Source of the DNA: Agriotes lineatus
Lineage: Eukaryota; Arthropoda; Insecta; Coleoptera; Elateridae
NCBI GenBank assembly: GCA_940337035.1
Contig: OW679203.1
Location: 29,459,495-29,523,494, forward strand
Direction: 5' to 3'
Length of the DNA: 64,000 bases
The notes under the pieces are model-generated. The model searched no databases. It was not told where the DNA came from and saw only the letters and a program-made list of their open reading frames with translations. A program made the translations under genes and the position numbers. Positions 32,190-44,592 of the stretch are shown in pieces. Each line of letters opens with the position of its first letter. The stretch's first letter is position 1.

Positions 32190-33560
32190 TAGATAATGAA
32201 GACACAGCGATTACGAATCGCAAATCCCCTAAGGACCAGACACGCAGACTCGTAGACATCGATGATTTGTTTCCAATTCATCACTACAGTGGGACAAAAT
32301 ATTACTAGAAAATTTGACCGTAAAAGAAGTTCCTAAGCGAGCGCGCTATCACTCAGGGTGGCAACATGACAAATTCGTGAAATAGAGCAGGAAATAAGCC
32401 AAAACCTAATACGACACGTCTGATCAACTACGACGGCACGGGATATCACGCGCAGATGCGAGTAAATATGTTAAACACTGCATTAGTCAGAATGAACTGT
32501 CAAGTAGGGTCACCCTGAGGCACAAGAGATGCCGCCCTTTCACAATCAACACATGCGTAACCCCCAATGTGTCAAAACATTGAGCTCCCAGAACTAATTA
32601 ATCTACGTACCGCTTTCAGATTCCTTCGTCAAAACCAGGAAGAGGGATGCGAGAAATGCAAACGAAACGCATGCGTGCATCCGCAACCCAACATAAGGGT
32701 GGCAACTAAAATTACATACATCGTCTGAAAGACGAAGGAAGTAATCACGAAAAAATCACCTTCCGAGATTTCTTCAGATCTTCATATTTCAGGGTCCTTA
32801 GATGACGAAAAACAGGCTTTCTCAATTCCGTCTGTCTGTCTGTCTGTCTATCTGTCTCGGTGTCTGTCTGTCTGTTGGCGGTATAACTCAAAAACTATTT
32901 GTCGAACGAAGATTATATTTTGTATACACATTATATATATACCTGGAACGAAAGCGGTAAAATTACAGACAAATATATACAGGGTGAACCCCTTAAAAAA
33001 AATTTTTGTTTATTTTTGCGTTAATTTTGAAATAGAACAAAGTAGTAATTTTCACATAAGGTAGGTTTGACACTTGCCGAAAATAGGACTCAACAGATAC
33101 AGGATAATATCACAAAAGTATCGAAACGTTTCAACAATAAGACCGGCCGCGGCCCCTTAAATAGAAGTGCGAGCCGCACTCATTTCAAATAACCTTGATA
33201 GCGCAGTTCGAGTTGTAGATGCAGTTACCATTTCTACGCATGTGCGGTTGCGATCGCTATGCAGATGCAGCGGGTTTAAACCCCAACGGAATACATTTTG
33301 CTTTATTTGAAAATGTATTTAATTTATTAGAAACGTGAAGATATGTTTACTTCTAACTTAATTTGATTTTTAAAATTATTTAGAGTCACAATGTCGACGA
33401 GGGAAGTTCTGGGTAAATTTACAGATTTTTTAAATTTGCATAGCCAATAATTGGCGTTTAGATAAACTAAGGTGAGGCAGAGCATTAGGGCTAACATTAA
33501 GAAATAAGGCAGAAATACTGGCCAACGTCAAAATGGCTGTAACAAATGGAATAGTGGCAG
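32190..33560 (+). repeat. Dispersed repeat family, copy B (segments P2 and P3), interrupted
   Basis: Segment P2 (words GGATATCACGCGCAGAT at 32441 and ACTGTCAAGTAGGGTCAC at 32497) matches 54500-54575. P3 (AAATTTGCATAGCCAATAA at 33434, ACTAAGGTGAGGCAG at 33467) matches 54820-54870. In copy D these two blocks are adjacent. Here they are separated by about 700 bp containing the repeat at 32733-33116, so copy B has been split by a later insertion. Confidence 0.55.
32733..33116 (-). repeat. Dispersed repeat, right copy of an inverted pair, with GTCT microsatellite
   Basis: Reverse complement relative of 29812-30150. It contains an expanded (GTCT)n tract at 32829-32876, which is short in the other copy (ACAGACAGAAAGACAGAC). 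Confidence 0.6.
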
Positions 33561-35695
33561 GTATTAATTCCACTATCTTGTAATCCTTTTAACACTAACA
33601 ACTAATCTACCATGTCGAAAGCCTTATGATGACCAGTAACAGAAATATTGTATTATTTTGCCTTTTCTAACGGCTTAACAATTTTGTAGATGACCTTGGG
33701 TTCCGTAAGCTTTTCTTAAACCTGCTGAGTATCGTTTAGAATTCTAACTACTTCCTGTTTTATTCTTTTCCACAATTCCGCACAGCTATAGTACTGCTGC
33801 TGTTATGTTGTCGGCTCTTGATTTTTCAAATACTTTAAGGAATATGTATTCTATTAATTGGCCTATTAGCTATAGATTGTAAAATGTACAAAGCTCGCTG
33901 ATCGGTACCAGTTGCCCATCTACGGTGACAACTGCGCTAATGTTATTTTTTGTGCTAAAACTGTCAGCGATTCATCGCATAGCTTACGTAGGGCAGCCAA
34001 TTTACCTGTTTGTTATCGCTGTGAAGATTTTTTCATTAACAAAGCGCATAAACCTTTTCAAAATTAAACCAAGTTTAATTTACATTTAGCATCACTAATT
34101 CTGTACACTTCTTTATATGATTACTTGGCATTAACAATTATTATACTATAAAAGTATAAAAAGCTTGAAAACCTGAAAAATACCCTTGTTGTTGGCATTC
34201 AGCTTCAGCTAAAACAATTTTTACATCTATTCCTTAGTTAAAATCCGTTTTCAGATTAGATTTGTAAAAATGTACCTAAAAAACCACTTGTTATCCTGAT
34301 TTCTTAGACTTTCGCTGTTGCCGTCCACGGTAAATGGGGTGGCAGAAGAATCCATAAATCACTGATCAAACAAAAAAACACAGAGAAGAGTGGATATGGC
34401 AACCAAATGACATGGATTTCCCAATAGGCAGTAATCTTGAAAAATTGTGATGCCAGTTACAAATTGGCCAATTGTTTGTAATATGTAATACCAATTATTG
34501 TAGTAATTAAATTTTTGGGCTTTTTGGTCCCTTTCTGATTGTATTTAATAGATGCCACCAAAAAGTCTTGAAGGAAAGCACTAAATCCGGCCCTGACTGA
34601 AAAGCTGACAAATGTTTCATTTATGACAAAAAATATCTCTATAAACTAATAATGGAGTTAGAAATGATAAAGAATTTCTCATCGCCCATGATCAAAGATT
34701 TTTCAATTTGATAACCAGCTGTTCGGCTGTGAAATGCCAGCTATTTGGATCTGTGCGGAGATTTGGTGTTTCACTCAAATGACTATCCTTCGAACGAACA
34801 GGTTCGAGTAAAGCAGGGTGCATACGTGTAATTTATTTCGATCTTCTATCTGTAATAACACCGCGGCCAATAAAATGAAGCTCTAAAACACTCGCACAAT
34901 AAAAACCCATACGTCTGTCGAATTGATGTTCGTCTTGTAAAGGCACAATCCAGAGATAAACAAGTAATCAGCTCGAGTTTATTTCTCCATATTTTAATAT
35001 CATTTCTCGCATACCAGCCATCATCCTTAACAATGGAACGTCGTGTTCGGAGCCCATCTGAATACAGTGACTAAGCAGAAGTTTGACGCCTATCAACGTT
35101 TGAAAAAATCTGAAATCATTGTTAGTAATCTCTTTATAATACCGATATACCCTATTGAATCTATTTTGTACATCCAATATATGAGTCGATATAATCGGGC
35201 AATTTTTTTCGCCGGCTTAGCCTCTCGGCCGTTGCTCTGGATTTGCGCAAAAAAGCCACGAGTCCGCAGAAATCACGTTTTGATCTCCGCTTTCCTGCGG
35301 CCACAACAACGCACAAAAAGTCCCGTAGCGATCGCACTTATGTTTCGTTTTCAAATGCTTTTTGGTTGATCTAAAAGATGCCGTGTTGCATAATGCGGCA
35401 TTCCTTTCAGTTTCATAAAAATTGTTGGTGCAAATAATGGCAAACACGTGACACACTGAAATTTTTTGTTTTTGTAAACATCTAACAAGGTCGGGGCTAA
35501 CACATAGATCTTATTTTGGTAATAATACTGTGTATAGTATGGTTGAGAAATCATGAGCCAGATGGCATGTTCCTTATCATAAGACGTAAAAAATAAAAAA
35601 CAAGGTTTCACAAGTTTCATGATATGAGGTGATTCTACAGCACTTTTGTTCACATTTCGCTTTTCCGATATAAGTAATCGTCTGGTCCGGTTAAG
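33561..35695. other. No recognisable feature
   Basis: AT-rich, with overlapping short frames at 34968-35369 on both strands that carry no known motif. Confidence 0.4.
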
Positions 35696-35696
35696 A

Positions 35697-35920
35697 GCTA
35701 CCGAGTAGCGCAGATGGCTAGGCTCTTGCCTTGCATTAAACAAGTCCTCGGTTCGAATCCCACGAGGGCCGGAATTTTCCGCAGCCTTGCGATTTGAACC
35801 TGGCTCGGTGCGACCATTCACAGTTGGGCACCAAATTAACTGTGCTCTACTCAGATCCACAGACCTAAGAAATAAAGTAACAAGGTCAACATGACACACA
35901 CACACACACACACACACAGC
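35697..35920 (+). mobile_element. tRNA-derived SINE with (AC)n tail
   Basis: The head starts TACCGAGTAGCGCAGATGGC. The A-box is TAGCGCAGATGG (35706-35717) and the B-box GGTTCGAATCCC (35750-35761), the best B-box in the window. The body resembles no tRNA and runs to GACCTAAGAAATAAAG, ending in a (CA)n tract at 35893-35918. Unlike the A-rich tail of the SINE at 1829, the tail is a microsatellite, so this is a different family. Confidence 0.8.
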
Positions 35921-38900
35921 TCACACAATGGATGCTGTGCAAGCACAAAAGGCGCGCTCCAACTTTGTATTCCGAATCCGGGGCAAGTTGAGCATTGTAC
36001 CGCCAGATGTAAGCACATAAAGCACCAGCCTCGACACCGGAAGGTAAAAACAGGGTTATCGATTATACATACACACATACATACTGGTCCGGTTAATATG
36101 AAGTAGTATAAGAAGCGTAAAAGTTCTGCGAAGTTTTAGCTTATACTTAGGTTAGTAAATTTAAGGTGGACCACACGTAACATCGTGTTCTTCCGATACC
36201 TGTACACGCTACGTAAGAAACATTCACCGGACCTGTCAATGTTATTGTGTTGGTTGTGCAGGGAAACGAGAATTAATCGTAAACGAACAATCTTACATAT
36301 GAAAAACAAAAATCGATTTGAGGATTCAACCCAAAAGAAAATATGAAAATTGTTATCATAACTATGCCTCCGTTGGCTAATCTCTCAAGAAAATAAACTA
36401 ATGACTAGTGACTGCTTGGATACAATTGCCCGCCAAAACTAGCTCAATAGAAGCGGCGTGTACAGTTCTTTAAAATATGTACTCGAATAAAAGGGCGCCA
36501 ACCCATTTTTACCAAGTAGTGACAAATGTATCCAGGCATTCAAGTACCGATAACAGTAACAAATAAATAACACCAGAATGCGAATATCATCAATTCAAAT
36601 ATAAAATTATAGGTTGAAAAATTACGAAACATCTCAAAAAAAACGCATCAAGTTTACAAAAAGCGATAAAATATTTTCGCACACATTAAAATCAGGCAAT
36701 AGTTTGAAAATCGACACTCTAGGTGCTTCCAGGTACCATGCGCGCGGAGCGAACTGTATACTCACAAGGTCACATCGGCAATCCAAACGTCAAAATGACC
36801 GAACGGGGCTGAAAGCGACAGGTGTGAAGCGGGCCGCGATTGGAGATAAGAGCGGGTCAAGCTCACGCCCTAAACGACTTTGCATCCAGATGCTATGGAA
36901 GCTAACACCTTAGCAAACTGCCCTAAAGCGTTTCACTGACTGGTATAAAGAGAAAATAGTCTACGATAGAACACAGGTGAAATTAAATACTAAGAAGGCT
37001 TCCTTACTCGCCCCGCGATGTCAGGGCCATGTGCGAATGAAGTACACGAGCAAGCGTAGAATCCGCCGAAAGGCGCGGGCAACCTTTACTCAAAAATCAA
37101 ACTGTATGCCCATAAATCCACTGAACTCTGTAACTGACGCTTACACTGACTTCAAGCCGGAAAACAACGCCAAGGAAACAATCGCGACCTTTTACTTCCT
37201 GGGCTGCCAGCCAAAAGTAGGCGTGGCACAAGCGCGCGAAATATGAACTGAGTATTATAAACCTTGAAATCGAATAAATACGCAACTGAGGTGTTACAAA
37301 AAGGAATAAGTACTACAGACATCGAAATCAAATAGATACGCAATTGAATCATAACAAGATGTTTGATATTATCTTTTCCCAATGATCGCAATAATACTGG
37401 GGTGTATATATTAATCAAGAGACGATACCTTAGCGAATAAAAATGGGAATTTACTAATTTATCTAATGAGTTACACGGCTTATTCAGATTATAGTATGTG
37501 AACCTTACGTATGCTAATCAAAGTAAGTCTTCAGAACTAGAGTTTACGCTGGGAAACTAACCACATTATTTGAGGGCTGTTTATCTGTAGCTGTTAATTT
37601 GAAGCAATTAATTGATGGCTTGTTAATTCAGAGCTTTAAAGTTTGAAGTTTAAAGCTGTCATATCGTTTGGGATGCATGAAATGACGTACATAAGTAACC
37701 TTTAATTGCCGTTTATTTTGTTGCGGAGAACAGAAGTGGTGCACCTAAGTCAATTAGACGTGTGTATATACTGGGAGTTGCGGTAGTTCGCCCGAGCTTA
37801 TATATAAGCAAAATTACTTAATTTATTGCAACCGCGATGTCACATGTCACACTTCTTGGTAGAACTTTTACAGCATAACTGTTACACCACATGTGTTAGT
37901 CGACGAAATACAGTTGTTATCTTGTTGTAAACGTAGTAATCACACAACGGTGACATAAATATAGTATAATCGTTCCAACCAATCTATTATTTATTTATCG
38001 AAAAACGTTGCATGCGTGCGTGTATAATATAACAAGGAAGTGTTCTATTGATCGTAACACATTCTTCTATAAATCAAACCAACAGATAAATTTGCTTATC
38101 AATGAGACAGCGTCTAGTAAAGATAATATGAGATCATTTTTTCAAAATAAGACCTTCTAACTTTGGATCTGCAAGTAATTGAATATATATTAAAGTTGGT
38201 GGCGCCTCGAATTGGAGTATTATCCCCCGGAGCTAAACTAGCGGTCCCCACTAAACGCAAATTATCGCGGGACCCTTTTGGGAACTGGATTACTTGCTGC
38301 TAAACTTATATTGACTGGATTAAATTTGTTATTTCAGTACTTCGTTGCGATTACATGGTAGAGCGTTCAGCTGCTGACAAAGTACATTAAATTCTCTTTA
38401 CAATCATTCAAAGTAGCGTAAGCTTTACTGCAAAATAAAGTTCTAAAGATAATATTTACAAATAATCTCAGCTACTGTTGCACGTGTAGATAATGACAGC
38501 AAGTGGTAGGAAATAATTAACACTCAGCAAACACCAAATTAAAATCTATAGTAAAAACGGGTGAATAGAATCGATTTTCAACTTTGAAAAGCTGTAACTT
38601 TGTGTAGGCCATGGAGTCTACCTTAGATTGTAATTTTCAGAATTTGAATTAGTTCAAATTTGATGTCCGTATTTCTTTACTCCTGACCTTATACACCCCA
38701 ATGGTGAGGTGGACAGAAACACCCATATAAAATTTTAAAAAACCAATTTTAATAAGCCGTGGAGCGAATAGAAGCAAGTATAAGCTTTTTCATAAGTACT
38801 AAACCCAGCAGCCTTAGACAAAACTAGAATAAAAAACATTTTAATGTTTATTATAATATAATTCAAGGAAGCATAAGCAAAAATGTTATATAAATTAAAC

Positions 38901-39078
38901 AAAAAAATATTACAATTAATATTAAACTTCAGATGGCCTCTGAGGTAGCTTTCAGGAGGGGTCAGTCCTCCAACAATTTTGGAAAAATTAAAAAGACCCT
39001 GGTCTTCTACTGAAAGAAAAATATAAATACAACCCTAGAAATCTTTTGTGAGTTTGTTTAAGAAATTTTGGTTTCAAT
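35921..39078. other. No gene recognised
   Basis: At 36613-37246 two plus-strand frames (99 and 89 codons, non-ATG or uncertain starts) are Lys/Arg-rich without known motifs. At 37265-37350 there is a short imperfect direct repeat (GAAATCGAATAAATACGCAA and GAAATCAAATAGATACGCAA). The remainder is AT-rich and featureless. Confidence 0.4.
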
Positions 39079-39828
39079 TTAAAATGTTTTTTCCAAATTT
39101 AATAACCTTGGGGAGATTGATATTGCCATCACTGTCATTGTCATGTGAGAAGCTGTCTGAAATTGCTTCAGCCTGTGCTTCATAAGACATTCTTCATGAA
39201 ATTCGAGATTTTCATGCTCTGACTCGTTCGAGCACTTATCAATTCGTACACTGTATCCTGCAGTAACTAAAGAGGTGTTTGACTTTATAGATGACATAAT
39301 AAGGTAACAATACACCATCTTCTGAAACACAGCAAACATGATAGACACTGCTGCTTTAGTTTGCTTTATTATCCTTTCAGGATATTTGCAGCCACGCTTA
39401 GCAATATCTTTTCTCTTTGCTGAGTCGTTACCCAAAATGGGTAAATTTGAAGTTCGTGCAAGAACTAAATATTTACAATATAATTTTAACATCTCAAAGT
39501 ATTCTACATATCGATCAAAAATGTCTGCACCAACTTCAAATGTATCCATGTTTACAATTTCTTTGTAACAAGGACCAATTCGTTTTCAAATGTCGAATAA
39601 ATTTGTAGTTTATCAATCGTTTCTATCAAGGTTAGATTCATACATTATTGAAATTTCAAAACGATTCAACAACTGCTTATTAGTCTGGCTACGAATATAT
39701 TGAGATGGTATGCTACCTATGACTGGCTCCTGTATTATTATTGAATAAATGTTAATTAAATGGAAATCAAACATGAACAGAATTGGTACTTTATTAATCG
39801 CTATTACCGGGATTAAACATTGATACAT
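39079..39828 (-). pseudogene. Unrecognised decayed ORF
   Basis: A frame of 156 codons starts at ATG 39549 (MDTFEVGADIFDRYVEYFE) and ends at 39079. In the same frame upstream lies another open run from 39828 to 39613, separated by three stops in about 60 bp. The protein is rich in Lys, Glu and Ser, has a CSNESEHENLEFHEECL stretch, and shows no signal peptide. Taken together this could be a decayed gene or transposon ORF of 240 or more codons, but I recognise no family. A neighbouring frame (TIDKLQIYSTFENELV) fills the stop-containing gap, which fits a frameshifted coding relic. Confidence 0.35.
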
Positions 39829-41930
39829 TTATAATCAGTAATTGATAAGTAATTTATCATTTAATTAGACTAAGAATAGCAAATGGTTCCGAAAAACGAT
39901 ATTGGCAGAGATTCGTTTAACTTAGTTCAATGTTATGATTTAATATGATAAGTGCTACTATAATTTTGGTAAATGCTCAGATATTTGAAGTAACGTAAGA
40001 CATGCTAATCAGATTGTGTTAGTAAGAAAGGGTGGTGAAGCGTCACAGAGAAAAAGTCCAGTTAATTTGTATTTACAACGATATGCTAGGCTGGTGGTTA
40101 ATGAAGTTACGGGTAATGACACCGAATAAATTATGTAACGTGCCTAAGCTCATAAAGCAACCTGTATAAAGCAACCTGTAACGTCAGAAATTTCAGAGTA
40201 GCAATGCTTAATAAAACCAGAAAAGTGAAAATTATGTGATTTAAAACAAATGTGAGATTAGTGCAACAATGTTTGACAATTCGACAAAACAAACATTTAG
40301 TTTATAAAATCAAGTATTTGTACTCACAAATAATAGAATGTAGTAGGTTACTAAGCAACACTTGTAAATAAGAACAAAAAAAGCTCGCCCAAGCGAAGCC
40401 AAGTAGTGGGTTGTGTGCTGGCTTCCAAATAAAATTGTTGTAAATCTTCGTGTAATGAAAATCCTTTGGAGTGCCCACTGGTTCTATTATTGTTATTCAG
40501 ACGGGGACTAATTTGTGTATTGCGCATTTTGGGCAGTTTGCAGCATCGGGGGCCCAGGAAGGCTCTGAAGCAGATTGGCGTTATTTTGAAATTCGGATCG
40601 AGGCAGCGTTGGATCAAACGGCGTCCCTGGTTACCGATAACCAGGTTTGCATAGTTACGGAGTTGCATTTAGTTTCATTGTTATTTACCTGTGACGTACA
40701 CATCAACAGCCTGCTTGGATTAAAAGTAAAATTGAACACAAAATTCTGTGTCGTTTCGCTACCAATATTTGAGGTTAAAAAATTATTAAGTACCATTCGC
40801 CGTATTCGTGCAATTATCATACAATTGCATAAATGTTCAACTGTGTAGAAACTCAACCCTGGGATTCGTTTTGCAAACCTAATGGCTAGTCGGAGCAAAA
40901 GAATTAGGTAGTGTGATTGATAAATTATTAAAGGGTAGCGTAACTGATAAATGTTCATATTCATTTTAAAAGAAAATTTTTGAGCCGTACAGCTCTATCA
41001 ATTATATTAATTGTCAGTTCAATATAGATCTACCCTCGTAATTAGTAGGGAGGAAGACGCCCTAGTACTGTCGATATTATTGCATAATCGAACTGAAAGT
41101 GTGTCTTGAGGTCGAGACAAAAAACTTAAGGCAAATTCTCTTCCTACGACTTCACAGTCTTATACCAAAAATATAAAAAAGATAGCCCCATACAGCACAA
41201 AGAGCAATTTTTTCAATCAATATATTTTCCTTCCTTTCATTTAATGCAGTCTGAAAGTCTGGTTTTATGTTGCCTGTGTTTTACATGCCTCTGTAATACC
41301 TACACTATATGCAATATTGTAACGTTTGACAGCCTTTCGAAATCTTATCTTTTACGTTGGCTATACTTACTAGCTCAGATCTTCTATACCGTTTTCCAAG
41401 AGGATCTGGTTTGTATTTCCTAAGGAATTTAAAATAAGTTTATTTTGGTCTCCTCTAGCTACCCTTTTCGTCTCCTCCGTACGTTATGAAACACCCTGTA
41501 TAGAAGAAAAGCTATTAGTGTAATACGCCCATAGAACAAGAGCGAGGACACAATGTGGATAAAATATTACGGTTTGGAGTCCCATAGACTGAAAACAAAG
41601 GTATTGGCGAGACGAGGCGGATGAAGCAGTGGCAGGAAGAGGATTGAAGGAAGAAATGTGGGAGAATCTAAATGCATGCACAAACTGATTAAAAGAGAAA
41701 ATATAGCTACAGCTGTAGAAAACCATTATACTATACGGGAATCAGCTAATGTATTTAACCTCAACTTATAGCCTAGACGAAGACAAACATATGCAGGTAT
41801 TTATGATTCCACGGTTAGAAACTAATCTACGAAACAATTGTTGTTTGCAATGCTGGATCGGTCCAAATAGCAAACACATGGAAAAAAGTTCGTCATAAAA
41901 GAGAAAGTTATTTTTGTTTTAAATTCCTGC
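39829..41930. other. No gene recognised
   Basis: A 125-codon plus frame at 40471-40848 begins at GTG and has no motif; a 116-codon minus frame overlaps it. At 41489-41503 a lone AAACACCCTGTATAG resembles one MITE end. Confidence 0.4.
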
Positions 41931-41932
41931 AG

Positions 41933-42020
41933 ATCCCATTCTCACAGATGTCGTTGAAGATCTACGATGCAACGACTGCAAATTATTTTTCGCTTCAAAA
42001 GAAGAACAGTATGAAGCCAT
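41933..42020 (+). CDS. Candidate internal exon with C2H2-like Cys pair
   Basis: The acceptor tract TTTTTGTTTTAAATTCCTGCAG ends at 41932, and the strong donor GTAAGC begins at 42021. The 88 bp between are open in one frame (split codon at both ends) and read PILTDVVEDLRCNDCKLFFA and then SKEEQYEA. CNDC followed by K-x-FF and an acidic/Ser stretch is the first half of a classical C2H2 zinc finger; the His residues would have to come from the next exon. Codon content and signals make it the best host-exon candidate in the window, on the plus strand, with very large flanking introns. I cannot name the gene. Chance or a transposon fragment remain possible. Confidence 0.4.
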
Positions 42021-42058
42021 GTAAGCTTATGTATAGCATGATCGAAAAGTATTTTCAT

Positions 42059-42196
42059 CTAGTATGGCCATGGAATAATTCCTAATTTATGAATGCGACT
42101 ATAACTCTCTTGAAAATCAAATGTCAAGTTCGACATTTAAGTACGTATAGACGTAGTTGCATTCATAAATTAGAAACTATTCCACAGCCATACTAG
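42059..42196. mobile_element. Small palindromic MITE
   Basis: Begins CTAGTATGGCCATGGAATAA and ends with the near-complement TATTCCACAGCCATACTAG. The inverted arms extend about 40 bp through TTTATGAATGC and GCATTCATAAA. A half copy, ATTATGGCTACGGAATAATTC, lies at 61360-61380. Confidence 0.7.
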
Positions 42197-42239
42197 GTTC
42201 TTATGTTTATTTTGATGTAAGCATTTATTTTTGCTTTTC

Positions 42240-43960
42240 CTAACGTTAGCTCTAGTGATTTACCTCACTTTAGTTTAAATTGCGAGTCAAGGAAAACAAA
42301 CTAACTATAAAACCAACAATAATAAATCAACTCACAAAATACAAATTTCCCTAACAACTAGGTTTTGTTAAAATATATCGTTTTGTCTGCTACTTAAGTC
42401 GTCGTTATGTGCTTGATTTGGGTTCTGGCATACTCCCTCTACAAATACCGTAATATCTCCTGGTTTTGTTAGGTCGTCCTGAAAGTAGCTCTAACATTTT
42501 AATTCTCTACCAGTTTGGTAACTGGTTATTTTGAAGATTGGAGGTTATGTATGGTAATATACGCGTAGTGATTTTTGGTGTATGTATTGACCCTGCTAAG
42601 CCTGGAATTTATCGGGTTGCGGTGTATCTTGTTCTACATGTGTGACTTTTCTTGCAAGTTTTCATTGTTACATTATTTGGCTTATCTGATCGAATTTGGG
42701 CGTAATATCTCGTGCTGTCTTAGCTTTTTAGGCGTTTTCTGATACATTTTTGGTATCGTCTGCTGTACTTCGCAAAGTCATTCGTTTTGCGAGTCCTATC
42801 GCGCTTGCTTAGTAGCTTCCTTCTGCGGTCCGGTCTTCTAGGGTTATTTTGTACCACTGTGGTGGTGAAACATTTTTACCAGTTTTAAAATAAGTATATG
42901 CTCGTATGCCGTTACAGATTTTCAGTCAATTTATCGAAACGAGATTACTGTAGTAGGCAGTGGCTCTTGTTCTACATATGTGACTTTACTTGCAAGTCCA
43001 TTCAGTCATCTGTACATGATATCTCGTACTGCCTTAGCTTTTCATGAGTTTTCAATTGTATTATATATATCGTCTACTCTACTTCACAAAGCTATCCGTT
43101 TTGTTGCCGTGAGTCCCAGAGCGCTTGCTTAGTGACTTCTCTCTGCGTTAGGATTTCTCTAAGTAAATTGTTTTGCCACAATTCCATATGTAGGTATGAC
43201 GTGAACAAATTTATAAACTGGAGATTCTAAATTCTCATATTTACGCTGGATTTATTAGTTATTGATGTAGTTATATGTATTATTGATTTATATGTGTATT
43301 TCCTATGTACTATCTAAGACAAAAAAAGTAGGGCAACTCTTGACAAAAATGTTAGCATTATTTGATTAGCTTAAACGAGGCTTTAAACAATTATACGTTT
43401 ACTATAACAATTTTGTTTTATATCAACATTTAAACAAGTTGACAATGAAGTTATAAATACCTAGAAACTACACATATTAAAACAGTCACATTCACAACAG
43501 AACATATTAACTGCCCCAGTTTCTTGTCTTGGATAGTACCTTGCACTTCGTTCATTAGCGCGTTAAGGTTATATTTGAATTGCGCTTTGTTCATTTACGC
43601 GTCAGGGTTATATTTAAAATTAACATACATGAACATACTTTGGTTTTAGATACCGCAGATTCAATATTTTATTGCGGTACGAGAAACTGCCCTTTCATAT
43701 TATTTGTCTGTATGTATTGGAAATATATATCACGTTAATTGCACAGTATTTGTGTTTTTCTTTTTTAACAGGATATAGCTTATCAAAGAGCCTGCGTCTG
43801 ATCACTTTATTGTTGAGATATTTCGCTTCAATGGAAGATGCGATTACCAGATCACCGGTGAATCTTTCAACTTAGATTCCCGAGTGGTTAAACGAGCAAG
43901 TAAGAGGCGCCCTTATTTATTTTTGATCATGTTAATATTAACCCACCCCTCCTTCGCAGT
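42240..43960 (-). repeat. Dispersed repeat family, copy C (P1, duplicated P2, P3)
   Basis: In minus orientation, P1 lies at 43960-43660, with GAAAGATTCACCGGTGATCT at 43864-43845, an open stretch reading ERFTGDLVIASSIEAKYLNN. P2 follows at 43180-42629 as a diverged direct duplication: TCTTGTTCTACAT with GTGACTTT (42629, 42970) and GCGCTTGCTTAGT (42803, 43121) mark both units on the plus strand. P3 is at 42300-42240. P2 weakly resembles the C-terminal part of an RTE-like LINE ORF (KTARDI and KVTHVEQ, compare KTRRDRIRN and KVEETQLRW), so the family may be a decayed LINE. Confidence 0.5.
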
Positions 43961-44528
43961 AGCTCAGCAGGCCCACTAAACGCTCTTGGTCTATTTTTGC
44001 CATTCACAGCTCGCTATCTGCATTATATTGAAGTGTTGCAAGATTATTATTAGTTTGTGTTTGCTTCCACCTATGAAAGCATTCAACGGTCACAAGGTTT
44101 GATTATCCGAATTACTTCAAAGTTTTGTAAATAGTTATGAGAGAGTAATAAATGTAGAGGCAAGGAAGCTACAGAGTCTGCAAATCTTTAAAATGTGATC
44201 GGGGTGGTTCATGTTCATTAATATTGGCGAATATTCTAATTAACCCCTTTCTGTTGTAAACACTGAGTACAGATGTACATCCACTAAAGCAGGATTTTTT
44301 ATTTTAGAGTGTAGGTTTATTTGAATGTGTATTTAAAAAACACACGTCAACTTTATTTTCAACATCAACTGACAGTTTTTCACAAACATCAAATAACTCC
44401 TTTTCAGCTATAATATAGGCATTTAATGTATGCTAGGACGATCGTAGCGGGCGGATCAGGAATCTGCCAAAAATTGCCAAGCACCGGGAAGCGATAACAT
44501 TCATATAGAGCTTTTAAGATAACCGAGG
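43961..44528. other. No recognisable feature
   Basis: AT-rich, without long frames. No repeat recognised. Confidence 0.4.
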
Positions 44529-44592
44529 TCTGTAAACTAGTGGTTACTACGTCTGCTTAGCATTCGGAAGATCGCGCGTTCGATTCCTATGG
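44529..44592 (+). repeat. tRNA-like fragment (SINE head)
   Basis: CTGTAAACTAGTGGTTACTA carries an A-box-like element (44533-44544), and GCGCGTTCGATTCCTAT (44575-44590) a good B-box. It directly abuts the transposase fragment at 44592, so one inserted beside or into the other. Confidence 0.5.

Noticed and set aside
35697..35772. Functional tRNA gene
   Set aside because: Good A and B boxes but continues into a SINE body with a microsatellite tail; the acceptor stem does not close.
38129..38142. Resemblance to the insect bantam microRNA (TGAGATCATTTT)
   Set aside because: The match ends after 12 bases and the flanks do not fold into a clear precursor hairpin.
38350..38375. tRNA A-box-like ATGGTAGAGCGTTCAGC
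   Set aside because: No B-box at the right distance.
40471..40848. 125-codon plus-strand frame
   Set aside because: GTG start, competing minus-strand frame, no motif or transcription signal.
43745..43790. Splice acceptor-like tract followed by an open frame
   Set aside because: It lies inside copy C of the dispersed repeat family and is not preserved in copy D.
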